DNA of 64,000 bases from Parus major (lineage: Eukaryota > Chordata > Aves > Passeriformes > Paridae): positions 231,087-295,086 of the forward strand of contig NC_031779.1 in NCBI RefSeq assembly GCF_001522545.3, read 5' to 3'. A program made the translations under genes and the position numbers. Of the stretch, positions 38,031 to 50,284 are shown in pieces. The notes under the pieces were generated by a model that saw only the letters and a program-made list of their open reading frames with translations, ran no database searches and was not told the origin of the DNA. Each line of letters starts with the position of its first letter. Position 1 is the first letter of the stretch.

Positions 38031-38193
38031 GGCCGAGGGATGTTTTGGAGGGGCTTTGTTAACGCGGGGCGTCGGGCGCGGCCCCGCTCCCCTCACGGGG
38101 GCTGCCTCACGGGGACTGCGCGCGCGGGCCGGAAGCGGCGGTGACGCGGCCGGAAGCGGAAGCGGGGCCGTGCGGGCGGCGGCGGTGGCGGCG

Positions 38194-38244
38194 ATGCTGT
38201 CCCTGGACTTTCTGGACGATGTGCGGCGCATGAACAAGCGGCAG
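38194..38244 (+). CDS. SEC11A: SEC11A coding exon 1
   Basis: This exon encodes residues 1-17 and ends exactly after Gln17 in phase 0. The ATG sits in a GCGGCGATGC context inside a CpG island. Donor GT at 38245 opens a very short, G-rich intron. Confidence 0.95.
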
Positions 38245-41200
38245 GTGCCCGGGGGCCCGGGGGGGCCGGGGGGGCGGCGGGGGAAAGCCGAGCGGGCGGA
38301 CGGGGCCGGTCCGCCTTGCCGTGCGCTGGCGGCGGGGCCTGACCGCCCCCGTTCCTCCGCAGCTGTACTACCAGGTGTTGAACTTCGGCATGATCGTGTC
38401 CTCTGCCCTCATGATCTGGAAGGGGCTCATGGTGGTGACGGGCAGCGAGAGTCCCATCGTGGTGGTGCTGAGGTCAGTCCCGGGGTGATTCCCAGGGGGT
38501 TTAACCGGGCTGGGCAATCGCCGGGCCCCCGAGGGGGATCCCATAGGGATGGGTCAGACGGAGGCTCCTGCCGCAGCCCCAGTGGGCGAAAAGCTCCTGA
38601 GGAATCCAGGCGAGGGAATGGCGAGGGAAGAGGCAGCGGGTAGAAGGAACGTCTCACCTCGCTCTGGCAGGTAGAGGGCTGGTAAAAATGAGGGACAGGG
38701 ACTTTATACCCGGGCACGTAGTAACGGGACAAAGGGGTGTCCCGTTTCCTGCCGCCAGAGGACAGGGTTAGGTGGGTCAGTGAAGAAATCCTTCCCTGTG
38801 AGGCCGTCGAGGCCCGGGCACAGAGAAGTTGTGGTTCCCCATTCCAGGGCAGGTTGAACAGGGCTTGGAGCACCCTGGGACAGCAGGTGTCCCTGCCTGT
38901 GGCAGGGGGTGGAACGGGATGATCTGTAAGGTCCCTTCCAACCCAGCTCTGATGATTCTATGACTGTCCATTACTGAGGTGGCCCAGAGCTAAAGAGTTG
39001 TCGCTCTGTCACTGTATGTTTTGGATGTCACACATTGTCCTTACATTGTCCTGCAGTGGGTACCACCAGTGTTACTCCCATCTTCCTGCAGCCTGGGACA
39101 AATTCCCTGGGCTGCCATTGGATGCTGGCATGGATATTGCACTTGCTCCATGGCCACATTGGCCTTTTCTTTGTGTTTCTGTGTCAGTGTTCATGATGTA
39201 GAAATGCTGTAATGCCATGACCAAGTGCTGCTTACCAGAACTCCCTCCTGATGTGAAGTACTGGGCAGATGTTTCCTACTGCTCCTCCCAGTGAGTAAGA
39301 CAGGGGCTGTGTGGTCACATCCCTTCTTTGGTGATGTGATCTGCTGTTCTGAACTGCATCTGCTGTGCTCTGTGAAGATAAAACACAAATGCACAAGCGT
39401 GTATCTTAAAGTTCATTGTTCTGGTTTGCATTATTTATATGGAATTAGGAAGGATAAGTAGTTGGTAACGATTGCCATTTACAAGACGGAAGAAAAGTGA
39501 CTTGAGTCAGTCGTGGTGTCTGAAATGAGATAATTAGACAAAGCAATGAGTCACAGTAATAAATTTTTGGCAAGTCCCTTTGTCTGTTTCAGATAGGAAT
39601 GGAAGAGCCTGATGCTTTCAGTGCTTCACTCCTGAGGATAATCTATTTCTAAAAACTAAATTAAATAAAAAAAGCTTCCCATCATTACAGAGCTGCCAGC
39701 ATTGACCTGCCAGTGGTGAGCTCAGAAATCAAAATACAGTGTTTGTCATCAACTTTTTGCATATTAAAAAAGTTTTTCCCTTTGGATGCACTTGTAACAC
39801 CAGATACTGGCAGTGCTCTTTTCCCAACAAATGCAAAGTGCTGGTGGTGTGATAATAGAAAACTTGCAACAGAGGTTACACAGTTTCCCAGGCTCCAAGG
39901 TGGTTTTCTCAGAAGCTCTTTGTCAAGGTTTCAGCCTGGTCTTGAAGACTTCCAGGAATGGGATACCCACAGCTTCTCTTTCTCGTGAGGTTCTTGTGAG
40001 ATTTTTCTTAAAGGGCCATGAACTCTAAAACCTGGTACTGAGTGTTTAAATATTGTTCATTTGTTCCTCTCCTCTTTTTCAGTGGGAGTATGGAGCCTGC
40101 TTTCCACAGAGGAGATCTCCTGTTCCTCACGAACCGAATTGAAGATCCAATCAGAGTGGGAGAAATAGTCGTCTTTAGGATAGAAGGAAGGGAAATTCCT
40201 ATAGTCCATCGTGTCCTGAAAATCCATGAGAAGTATGTTAAGAATCTGAGGGTTCTACTGCTGATGTTTCCCTGACTGGTATTCTTCATCTGCTTGGGGT
40301 AAACAAGTGGTTGGGATGTCAATCAGAGATATCCAGGTGCTGTAGGAAGTAACACAGAAGTTTCAGACAGACAAAAACTGTGCTACTTGGTTTACTTGTA
40401 AAGATCATCCAGCAGAAGCACAAACCGTGAGTCTGTGCCAGTGCCCTGGACACGTCTGTGTCATGGATACTGTAAAATCACGGAATTGTTAGGGTTGGCA
40501 GGGACCTTAAAGCCAGTCTCTTTCCACCCCTGCCATGGACAGGGACACCTTCCCTTATCCCAGGTTGCTCCAAGCCCTGTCCAGCCTGGCCTTGGGCACT
40601 TCCAGGGATCCAGGGGCAGCTGCAGCTTCCCTGGGCACCTGTGCCAGGGCCTCACCACCCACACAGGGAAGAATTTAATCCTTATATCCCATCTATCCCT
40701 GGCAGTGGGAAGCCATTCCCCCTTGTCCTGTTACTTTAGAGCCCTTGTTGAAGTCCCTCTTCATCTCTCTTGGAGCCCCTTTAGGCATTGGGAGGGAGAC
40801 ACCACTTACTGTCTCCTGTGCCATCCTCTATGTCTGGAGCTGCTTTGCTGTCTGCTGTAGCATGCCTGTGTTTGTATGTGGAGTGAGTCTCATTTGTGGG
40901 GCATAGCTGTGGCAGAAGGGTGTTTTATGTGTAGTGTGTATTATTTTAGAGCTTATCTCTATGGTCCTGGTCTCTGCTGTCATGCAGACTAAGGGCCTTT
41001 CATCTCTCTAGAAAGTTGTGTTGTTACCCTGGGAGTCTTTGTGTACTGTTCTCTCTCAGCACTGGGGAGGTTGAGTGTCTGAAGGAATGGAACAGGCATT
41101 GGTTTCATGGCTGAACAGGGTTTAATTTTCTAACCAAGGCTTCCACTGCAGTCATAAGCTTTCCTGTATTGCTGGATGGAACTGTGGCCTCTCCAGGCCA

Positions 41201-44200
41201 GCCTGTGGGAATGCGAGTCAACCATGTGGGTTGTTTGAGTGAAAACTGAATCTTGAACTGAATCCCTGATTCTTCCAGGCATCTCTGAGGGGCAGTAGCT
41301 GGTTGGGGTCCCAGCATCTGTTTCTGCTGAGTAAATGTTTTCTGGCATGAGCTTGAGCTGTACCAGGTGACATCTGAGGATTCCCCTGGGATGGAGAAGG
41401 TCCCTTCCCCAAAGCTGTTGGAATATGCAGACCAGTTGTCTGGTCCAACTCAAAGATGACCAGCCTTGTGCACATAAATACACAGCTGGTATCCTGGCTC
41501 TGAGGAAAAGAAATGATGCTTCTCCCAGTAGGCAAAGCACATTCTTTGCAGTTCAGGTTTATTCTGTACCCAGAACTTTGAACAATGTCACTTTTCAAAA
41601 TGCTGTTCTTTGATACTTGTTCTCTGATACCACTGATTTAAAACTAAGGTCAGTTTATGGGCTGAATTTGACACCTAATGCTGCATGAGCATTTTTTGTG
41701 GTGTTGTGGGAACTCTTTCAAGTGAAATACAGTTTTCCTTCTCCCCTGCTCTGCAAGTTGGGCCCAAGTTCACATCAATACTGTGTCAGTGAGCAAATGT
41801 CTGTTACTTGCTGGCCTTTTCTTCTTGTTTCAGCCCAAAATTGAATGAGTTCTTTATTACTAACACAGAGTCTGCAGTCAGAATTTACTTAGTGGTTTTG
41901 AAGCAGGACAGCCAGACCAGACTTCACTCACCTCAGACAGCAGAGAAGTGCACCGTGGGCTTCTCACACCGCGTCGGGACAGAGCCTTTCCTGCTCAATA
42001 AGGTGCTGCAGTCCTACACCATCACTCTTCAGAGCTAAACTGCATTGTCTGCACCTTTGGGGATCTTTATCTTTTCACACACGGTGTCTCTAAGCTCCCA
42101 GTGTTTGTTGTTCCTACACGACAAGCCGGATGTACTGTGGAGAAAGAGCGGTGGTTTTTTCCCCCCTTTTTCCTTTCCGAGCTTCTCCTGTCAAGGAAAC
42201 TGTTGGTGTTTAGGCATGATGAAAGCAGCCAAAGAACTGCCTGCTTTCCTGTTCTGCATTCCATCTGTCATTTCTGTGAGAACTGGGGTTCAAGCATTGA
42301 GGATGCTCCTGCTCAGCACCTGCCTGCAGGTGTCACAGGAAGGTGACAGCGGTGAATCCCTGAGGAGTGCCACGGGCTGCTGTCCAGCATCTGAACAGGA
42401 ATGGTTGGGAAAGATCTATAAAGCTTTTTCCTGGTCAAAGCAAAGATTCATCTGCACCATGATCCCGTTTCTGGCAAGCTAATTAATTAATCTCAGGATT
42501 AATTAAAGACTAGAGACAGAATATAGTGATAATTTCCCTGCTTTCTGCAGGTTACAATTTCAAGCACAAAGTCCTAGTTCTTTATGAATAGCCTGATTTC
42601 CTCTTTTTCATGGCATATGGGGTCAGTTTTTGGGCCAGTATAATTTTTTGCCAACCAAAATACCTTTGCAGAGAGACATGGTTTAGGCTGTGCTGTGACT
42701 GTTTCTGCATAGCACCTTCTCAGCCTGGTTTTAACCCATTACTTCTGAGCTCCTTTTGGTACCTCTTGCATTGGAAGAGACAGTGAAAAGCTATTTGATT
42801 GTTGCTGTCATTTGTGGTGGACTATGTCATATCTCCCATCAGTTCTATCTTTTCCAGGCTGAAGAGTCCTGGTCTGTAGTTTCTTGTACGGAAATAGTTC
42901 CAGACCTTGTTAACCATTTCTCAACCTTTGCCAGTTCTTCTCTCCATTGCAGAAAAGGATCTGGGGGGCTCAGCACTGCCCAGAGCATTCCAGATGTAGG
43001 CACATCGTGAGTTCATGCAGTGTCATCATGGTATTATTTGTTTTTTTTTTTCTGTCCCCCTTCCCTAATCAGTTCTAAGATTCAGCTTGCTTCTGCCCGC
43101 TGCTGAGTAGAGCTGTGTGCTTCAATCCCAACCTCTCTTTTCATGTGGTAGTAGGGAGACAAGAATCCAACGTTTGTGTCAAGCAAGAGGAGCATCAACA
43201 CAAGATAGGTCAGAAGCCAAGAGGCAGTAGCTGCACCTGCACTAGAAATGGCTTGTCGTGCTGGTTCTGTTCTGAAACTCTGCTGGAAAGCTTGGCTGGG
43301 GCCAGAATTCATTTTCCCATGGCATTGTTTTTCCAAACCATCTGCTTCCTGCAGCATTTGGCAGAGTTTCCCTCTTTTATCCTCCTGGAATTGTAGGACA
43401 TGGTTGCTTCTAGTGCCCTTGTGTTGGTCTCTCCATGCTTGCTGTAGAACAGCTTTCAACAAGTTTCTGCCCTGCCTTACCTGGCTGTCTTGTCTTTACC
43501 AGGCAAAATGGAGACATCAAATTTCTGACAAAGGGAGACAACAATGCTGTGGATGACAGAGGGCTCTACAAACAGGGGCAGCACTGGCTGGAGAAGAAGG
43601 ATGTTGTAGGACGAGCGAGAGGGTGAGTTTCAAAATGATGGGGCTTTTCACACTGCTGTCCCCAAAAGCCATCTGGTAAATCCCCCTCCTTGTGCTGAGC
43701 TGTCCCTGCTGGGTTTTGTAACCTGCCTGAGGATGTGGGGAGCTCAGTTCTTAGTCTGGCTTAAGCAAAGGCATCAAGTTGTGAGCTGTATCCTGAGATG
43801 TTGATGCTGGATGGACACAGATGTAAGGGTAGTGTGGGCTTAGGCTTAATCAGAATTGTCATCAGATTTGTCCTGGAAGGCTCAGCGTTTGCAGACAAGT
43901 GAAATCTGAACCTGGCATAGGCTGAAACACTCTGGGGCTGGTTGTCACTCAGCCCCACAGCCACAGAGAGGAAGAAGTCACCAGCAGATTGACTGCAGCC
44001 TTTGGGATGCTTGAGTGGCTCTCCCTCTGCATCCTGGAGTAGTGTTTGTTTTAAGAAAACCTTTATTCTTCTAGATTTGTGCCCTATATTGGAATAGTCA
44101 CTATCTTAATGAATGATTATCCAAAATTTAAGGTAAGATCTTTTCTATTTCCTGCCTGCTTTTCCCACCCCAGCTATAATTCCTTCGTGAGAGCATGGGC

Positions 44201-44327
44201 AGAACCCTGTGCTCTGCACAATTGCTGCTGTAGATGTCAGTGTGCACTCCTGTATCTCCTCTGCTCTCTCCTCCAGTATGCAGTCCTCTTTTTATTGGGT
44301 TTATTTGTGCTGGTCCATCGAGAGTAG
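38194..44327 (+). CDS. SEC11A: SEC11A, signal peptidase complex catalytic subunit (complete CDS, 6 exons)
   Basis: Spliced CDS: 38194-38244, 38363-38472, 40083-40232, 43503-43622, 44075-44132, 44277-44327. This gives 179 aa, the same length as human SEC11A and almost identical to it. It is an S26B-family serine protease that removes signal peptides in the ER membrane, working with SPCS1, SPCS2 and SPCS3. Visible features: N-terminal [17 protein letters not shown], a transmembrane segment around 19-39, the SGSMEP box with nucleophile Ser56, His96 in IPIVHRV, the GDNNAVDD box with Asp116 and Asp122, and a hydrophobic C-terminal helix around 163-176. The N-terminus and the [15 protein letters not shown] stretch identify SEC11A rather than its paralogue SEC11C. 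All introns are GT-AG. Confidence 0.97.
38245..38362 (+). other. SEC11A intron 1 (118 bases, G-run rich)
   Basis: The intron opens with several runs of five or more G separated by one to four bases (38249-38285), a sequence able to form a G-quadruplex in DNA or pre-mRNA directly after the donor. The acceptor is CCTCCGCAG. Confidence 0.85.
38363..38472 (+). CDS. SEC11A: SEC11A coding exon 2
   Basis: This exon encodes residues 18-53 and two bases of Ser54. It covers the cytosol-to-ER transmembrane helix ([16 protein letters not shown]) and the start of the luminal domain (SESPIVVVL). Donor GTCAGT is at 38473. Confidence 0.95.
38473..40082 (+). other. SEC11A intron 2
   Basis: A 1.6 kb intron with one sense CR1 fragment at 38779-38965. 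Nothing else recognised. Confidence 0.8.
38779..38965 (+). repeat. CR1 LINE 3' fragment
   Basis: Sense CR1 terminus: 'agaaatccttccctgtgagg', 'aacagggcttggagcaccct', then 'ggtcccttccaacccagctc' and a terminal 'gatgattctatgact'. Confidence 0.92.
40083..40232 (+). CDS. SEC11A: SEC11A coding exon 3 (catalytic Ser56 and His96)
   Basis: This exon completes Ser54 and encodes residues 55-103 plus two bases of Lys104. It contains the nucleophile Ser56 in GSMEP and the catalytic His96 in VHRV. Acceptor AG is at 40081-40082 and donor GTATGT at 40233. Confidence 0.96.
40233..43502 (+). other. SEC11A intron 3
   Basis: A 3.3 kb intron with an antisense CR1 fragment at 40472-40800 and an AT-rich inverted repeat around 42480-42506 (taattaat ... 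attaatta). No coding exon recognised. Confidence 0.8.
40472..40800 (-). repeat. CR1 LINE 3' fragment
   Basis: Antisense CR1 with the usual order: 'ttggcagggaccttaaagcc', 'gacagggacaccttccctta', 'cacacagggaagaatttaat', 'ttcccccttgtcctgttact', then 'tctcttggagcccctttagg'. Confidence 0.93.
43503..43622 (+). CDS. SEC11A: SEC11A coding exon 4 (catalytic Asp)
   Basis: This exon encodes residues 105-143 with a split codon at each end. It contains the S26-family [10 protein letters not shown] box with Asp116 and Asp122, and the GRARG segment. NGDIKF replaces the NGHIKF that I recall for human, so residue 108 is Asp, as in SEC11C. Donor GTGAGT is at 43623. Confidence 0.95.
43623..44074 (+). other. 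SEC11A intron 4
   Basis: A 452-base intron with no feature beyond its splice sites. Confidence 0.8.
44075..44132 (+). CDS. SEC11A: SEC11A coding exon 5
   Basis: One base completes Gly144, followed by [19 protein letters not shown] (residues 145-163), ending in phase 0. Acceptor TTCTAG precedes 44075, and donor GTAAGA is at 44133. Confidence 0.95.
44277..44327 (+). CDS. SEC11A: SEC11A coding exon 6, with stop
   Basis: This exon encodes [16 protein letters not shown] and the TAG at 44325-44327. The acceptor is CTCCAG at 44271-44276. Reading straight through the preceding 144-base intron stays open, but that version lacks the conserved SEC11A junction, so the spliced form is preferred. Confidence 0.95.
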
Positions 44328-44760
44328 TCCCTTGCACTGAACTACGAGGTGAAGGTGCCATGGATTTTTCTAGATGAACGTTTAAAGTAGCTGATGGTCC
44401 AATGTACCAGGAGAAAGAAGAAAGCATGCATTTCAAAGCTTCTTGCCAGTTTGGGTTTGTTTCGGTTTTTACTGCATAAGGACGATTGTTTGTCACTGTA
44501 TTTTCAATGGTTTGTCACATTTTAGCCTTTTTAGTGAATTTTTATATTAAAAATTTGAGCCAAACTGTTTAGTGCTTGTACTTTGAAGCTGAGCTTCCTC
44601 TCCAAGTGCCTATTGGGACCATGTCCCCAGTCTGTGCCTGGCCGGGCCAGGTGCCCCCTCCCTTGTGCCTACTGAACTGTCCAATGGTGAGTTGTGGCCA
44701 TGATGGTTTTTTCCCAATTCAGAACTGGAATAAAGATTTTGCCTCTTGCCACGGTTTTTG
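44328..44760 (+). terminator. SEC11A: SEC11A 3' UTR and poly(A) signals
   Basis: ATTAAA at 44546-44551 and AATAAA at 44729-44734 follow the stop by 219 and 402 bases. The AATAAA is followed by a T-rich segment (tttttgttattgccc), the better candidate for the main cleavage site near 44750. Another AATAAA lies at about 45203 in less favourable context. Confidence 0.6.
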
Positions 44761-47700
44761 TTATTGCCCTGATGAAAGCAGCCTCCTTGACCATGTTCTG
44801 GGGGATACCTGGGCTTTGCTGTTACAAACTTACTCCTAGATCCACCATCTAAATTGTCCTCTCTTCACAGAGCAGTAGCAGCTGCTCCTCTCACCTTTTT
44901 TGGAGAATAATCAGTCCTGAGCTGTAGATGATTCAATATTTCCGTGTTTCTGTAAATCACACTGAAATAATCTGCCTAAAGACTGCAGAGTGTTTGGGGT
45001 AGAAGATGGCAAAGGATTACTTTGTGCATTGTGGCACAAGGTAACAGAAGGATTGAGATGTGCAATACCCACAGCTCTTTGTCAGGGATGATTTAGCAGG
45101 ATGCTATAAGAAAAATTGCTTAATTTTGGGAAAAGGTTCCAGGTTCTGTGAGCTGGCCACATCTCACAGCTCACCTGAAAGCTACAGACTGCCCTGGGGT
45201 CTGAAATAAAAAACCCACTTGTCAACACGTGCAGCAGCTGTTTTTTCTGAGCTTCTCATTCAGGCTTGTGATCCTGCTGGTGAAGGTGCTGTCAGAAAGA
45301 GCCCAGGGAAGAGGTGCAGTTCATCAGCTCTTCTCCATGACTGCTCCAGGATTCCAGAGCAACGGGAATCACTGCAGATGATCACTGCAGCCACACACAG
45401 CTTGTATAAAGCAAAAGCAGCCAGGAAAAGCAAGGACAAAAGCCAGTGGGGTGTTTATGGCTGTTTGCAGTTTCACACCTATGTCTCTCGTTGGGTTTGT
45501 CAGGCCTCTCCTGTCTCTGCAGGTGCCATTTTGCTTGTTTTGATGTTTCCAGGTGCTTTGTTGTTCCCTACGCAGGATGAAGCAAACATCACCTCTAGGG
45601 CACTGCACAGAGTGCAAACAGGTCCAATCCTCAGCACTGCACCTCGGGCCCATGGCTCTGAGTAATCATAACTTCATAATAAAAATGGTAATAAAATCTC
45701 TATCTCTTGCCCCCAGTGCTAGAGCCCTTGAGAGGAGAATGCGGATAAAGCTTCTCTGTAATCCTTGGGTTAAGGATGGGATGTTCTGTCAAAAGTCAGA
45801 ACCAGGCAGCACTGAGAGAACAAAGAATCTTTAGGAGTTGCTATCACTGCACCTTCCTGAGGCATTTCTGCCTTTGCAGCTCATGTGGAGCCTGTCTGTC
45901 CCTGCTTTGCCTTGAGCCTAAACAGCTTTTTTGCATAAATGTGTTTTAGACTTGGGCTCACACAAAGGGCTGAGTTGAGCTTGTCTGAGAGCTGCTAATC
46001 AACACCTCCCCAGTAAGCACTTTCTGGGAGTGCTGCTGCTTCTGTTCTCCAGGTCCTCTCCCTTTCAGACCTTCTGCACAATTCTGAGTGTGCGAAAGCA
46101 GTTGTGTTCCTGTCACCGAGTTAATTTAACCAAGAAAAAGGCTAAAACACAAAGGATTATGGAGCAAGCTTTGGCCTCAAACTGCTGAGACAGCAGTTCT
46201 TTGCAGGATGATGTGCCCCCAGAGGGTGGCAGCTGGTGTCAGGAGCCCTGGGCTGGGACACAGGGCCAACAGGAGCTCTTGCAGGAGGATGTGCCCTGCT
46301 CTCGCCTGCTGCTGTGTGAGGAATTGAACAGGGAGTGCTTAAAGAATGCAAGGTGGTTGGGCTGAGGAGTGACAGGAGCCTCCACTGCAGCCCTGCTCCA
46401 GAGGCTTCTCTCCAACACCTGCAGGTGCTTGAAGAACAGGAATAATCACCCTAAATGTTGGAATTCCCTAAATTTTGGAATTCATCTCTGCAGCCCCTGT
46501 TCTGCCTGTTCAGCTCTGTGCAGCTGAGAATGTGGTTCTTTTTACCTGCAGTTGTGAAATGGGTAGTTAACTCTAATTAGGGTGAGAATAATTCAGCAGT
46601 CAGCCCCATCACAGCTCCAACACCCACTACCTCCTGTGCCACCTCCCACATTACCTCCTGCCTTCCAGCAGCACCTTTTTCTGCCACAGTGGGATGAGGG
46701 AGTGTTGGGTTTGAGCCTGCACAGGCTGGAAACTGGGGATATGGGGGCAGGACGACACAGAGTTGTTGCTGGCTCCATCCCCACCAAATTTATTCTGCTT
46801 TGTTGAGCAGAAAAGACACAGAGTGAGCAGGATCTCTGGCTGGCTGGGTGCTGATGCCGAGGTGTTTGGGAGCACTGCTGAGCTCCCACAGAGCCAGGGT
46901 GATTGGTGGTGGAACTTGATGTGTCTATGTTTTATTTTGGTTTTGTGCGACTTTTTTTAAAGGTGAAACTGTCTGGGCAGCTCCAGCAAAGCCGGTGACA
47001 CTGGAGGCTTTAGAAATGGACGGAGATCTTTGTGTCACCACAGGAATGGGATTTGCTTGTAAAGTACGTGGGTGTTGAAAGGTCTGGTTTATAAAGGAGA
47101 AAAAAATGAAGAAAAAAATCTGTCAGGGCTGATTGTGCCTGTCTGTTGTGGTTGGTTGCAGCCAAACAGGGCAGGTTTTCTGGTAGCAATTCCAGTGGTT
47201 AATTACAGTGCAGTCATATCCATGGCTCAGGGCACAGATTCCTTCATGGGCAGGAGCTGTTTGTTTCATGTAGCAAAGCCACACTGGACTGTGTCTGATG
47301 GCTGCTGGAATTCTAGTGGGTGATTTTGTTTTGTATCAAAGCTAAATGCGAGAGCGTGATGGTTGGGAAGTGAGCTGTGAGGGGTGATGTGCTGCCAGCC
47401 GGAGCTCTGTGAGACAGAGGCTGTTTCTGTGTATTTATGATGCTTTAAAGCACGGTTGTTGGCTGAACAGCAGTGAGCATCATGGTTCTTCGTCCAGATC
47501 TGTTGCTGCTTATTGCTTTGCAGGGGTCCACAGGGCTCAGGTTTTGTCAGATGGTCAGTTCCCCACTGTCTTTAATGAGATTGGGTAATTTTTGTGCCCT
47601 TAAGATCAGAACAGATAGACTGTATTTTTTTCCAAGGAGCATCTTCAAGATGAAACCTGGTCCCTGCATGAAGACCACTCTCTGCTGGAGAAATGCACAA

Positions 47701-49478
47701 CACAAACAAAGCGTGCAGCTTCCAGGACGGCCCTAAAGGAGAAGGAGAGGAGACAGAGAAGAGAGAGGGAAGAGAGGAGGTGCTTAGAGTATATGCCTTA
47801 GGGATGGCTCCTGTGCCAGGGCAGGGGCAGTGCAGAGCAGCTGTTTGTATGACCCACACGGTGCCAGTGACTCAGTGGCTGAGTCAGAGGTCCTGGTTCC
47901 ATCATGCAGGGAGGTGCACTGGGGTGATGCCAGAAGGGCCCGGCCTGCGCCGTTCCCGCAGTGGCAGCAGCTCAGGGTTGGGAGTTGGTGTGTGGTGGGT
48001 GACTGACCTGGCTCTCTCATCGCTGGGAGAGGACAAACAGCATCCACACTGTGCTTTGAGCCAGTTGAAAAGCCTCCTTCCCCTTTTACCTCTCCCCAGC
48101 CTCGGAACACTTCTGTCCCTTTGGCATCTGCACCCAGATTCTCACCTGTCAGGAGCCACAGGTCTCTGCTGGAGTAGATCCACCAGCCCGAGTGTGTTGG
48201 ATTCATACGGGACACAGGAGCTTTCCTGAGAAATGTGCCTTGGTGGCTCTTTTTTGCCCTATTTGGGTGGCTTTGCTGCAGGTTTCTAGTCTGCCCAGCT
48301 GTGAGAGTCCCTCTTCATGTTTGCTCACCTCTGCTTATCCCTCAGTTTCTGTAAAATCCCACCAGCTCCATCACACACAGTCCTGCTTCCCCATGGAGCA
48401 GGATCTGCCTGTGTGTAGTGGCCTGCTGGTTGAGCACATTGTGTGTTAAACCTGCTCCATCTCACGAGGAGATTCGCACACTTGTTCTGTTCTAGCAGGT
48501 GCTGTCAATGCCTGATCTGTCAGGGTTCCCTAAACCTTGGGCTGAAGAAATACCTTCAGAGAACAGTCTAAATAGGGGTGGACTAGAAATTCATTCCTTG
48601 TAATTCAGAACCTCTGTGATCCAGGATGGAGCAGATGCTCTCACTCTCTTGCTCCTTCTGCCCAGCTCCCCATCTTTTGCCTATTTGTGCTCTTTCTGTT
48701 GAACAATTCAAAAACCTTCCTGCGTCTCTCTCTGCTGAACATCTTGGTATCACCTTTGTTTTCCAGCCTCCCCTTTCCCCATAGAAACAGTCCTGAAGGA
48801 AAAATAATACAGAGGAAATTAACTTCTCTGAGCCTTGATTCAGTCAAACTGGGGTGTCGGATTTCTGCTCTATAATTCTGGCTGGGACACTTCTGAGCTG
48901 GGCCTGGATTTGCCTGGAAGAAAACATGATTTTCTTCTCTAAGTCTTCTTGCAGAGCAGTTATTTGTGTATGTCCAGCAGTGTGGATTGAAAGGGAGACC
49001 TCAGGGAAAACCACAACTCATTTACAGCTTAATTGAAAATTGAAAATGAGTTGAAAACGAGATGTGCAAGATTTCAAATTTTACCTTTTATAAACAACAG
49101 CTATTGACTGTGGGCGAATGGATGTAACAGAGGGATTTAATCTTTGTAAACAAGAGAAAAATGCATCAGAATAGACCCTCAGGCATGTGGCAGGACCTGG
49201 CTTTGGAAAAATGGTGAAGAAGAGGCTAAAGCAACCTAACTGCTACTGAGAGTTTTATTGGCACCAGGAGCTCTGTGAAGGAGACAAATAGGGACATTTT
49301 GAGGCCTTTGCTCTTTGCATTTGTGTTTTATTAGAGCCATCAGTTTGAGCACATATTTGCCTTCCCAGGTAGATATTTGCAGGGCCTGGAAGCTTGAGCT
49401 CCACAGCATGGAGTCTCCCTTTCCAGCCTGGCCACCTCTCTCGGGGGTGCAGGGTCATTGCCAAAGGTACTGTGTGGA

Positions 49479-49960
49479 ATCTCAGAATGATTTGGGCTGG
49501 AAGGGACCTCAAAGCCCAGCTAGTTCCACTCCCTGTCATGGGCAGGGACACTTTCCACTATCCTAGGTTGCTCCAAGCCATGTCCAACCTGGCCCTGGAC
49601 ATTTCTTGGGATGGGGCAACCACAGCTGCTCTGGGCACCCTGTACCAGGGCCTCACCTCCCTCACAGGAAAGAGTATCTTCTCAGCATCCTGTCTAACCC
49701 TGCCCTCTGGCAGTGGGAAGTTATTTTTCCTTGTCCCATCCCTCCATCCCTTGTCCCCAGTCCCTCTCCAGCTCTCCTGGAGCCCCTTCAGGCACTGTCA
49801 GGAGCTCTAAGGGCTCCCTGCATCCTTCTCCTGTCCAGGTGAGAACCCCCAGCTCTCCCAGCCTGGCTCCAGAGCAGAGGGGCTCCAGCCCTGGGAGTAT
49901 CTCCATGGCCTCCTCTGGACTGGCTCCAACTGGTCCCTGTCTTTCTTGTGCTGAGGACTC
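49479..49960 (-). repeat. CR1 LINE 3' fragment (longer copy)
   Basis: Antisense CR1 of about 480 bases: 'gggctggaagggacctcaaa', 'gggcagggacactttccact', 'ccctctggcagtgggaagtt', 'tctcctggagccccttcagg', then 'ctccagccctgggagtatct'. It extends further into the element than most copies in the window. Confidence 0.93.
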
Positions 49961-50284
49961 CAGACCTGGATGGAAAGCAGAGAAAAAACAAAATGGACCT
50001 TGCTTTAAAGCCCTTGAACCAGGCTATTTTCAGGTTGGTCCATTACACTTGTTAGCAAGGCCCTTTTGGCTGTGCAGTTTTTGCATCCATTTCTTTTGAT
50101 TAGTTGTGTTTTCCTTTATTTACCTGCTGAAATCCTGCTTCATCTTTAGGTGCATTTAGAGGATTTGCTACTAGTGCCTGTTTCACAGGTCTGTTATTGC
50201 TCATCTTATCCCTACTTGGACAGGAGTTTGGTAAGGAACAGAAGACCCTAAGAATAAACTTGGAACTTGTTGAAGGAATTTGGA

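Larger units (their letters stand above)
38030..38500 (+). promoter_or_regulatory. CpG island, SEC11A promoter
   Basis: An abrupt rise in CpG density spans SEC11A exons 1 and 2. Three GGAAGC cores lie just upstream of the ATG, at 38131, 38152 and 38158; the first two sit in CCGGAAGC (38129-38136 and 38150-38157), the consensus for ETS factors common at TATA-less housekeeping promoters. A TGACGC half-site resembling a CRE lies between the first two. A near-duplicate of 'ctcacggggg' occurs at 38092-38116. No TATA box was seen. Confidence 0.8.
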
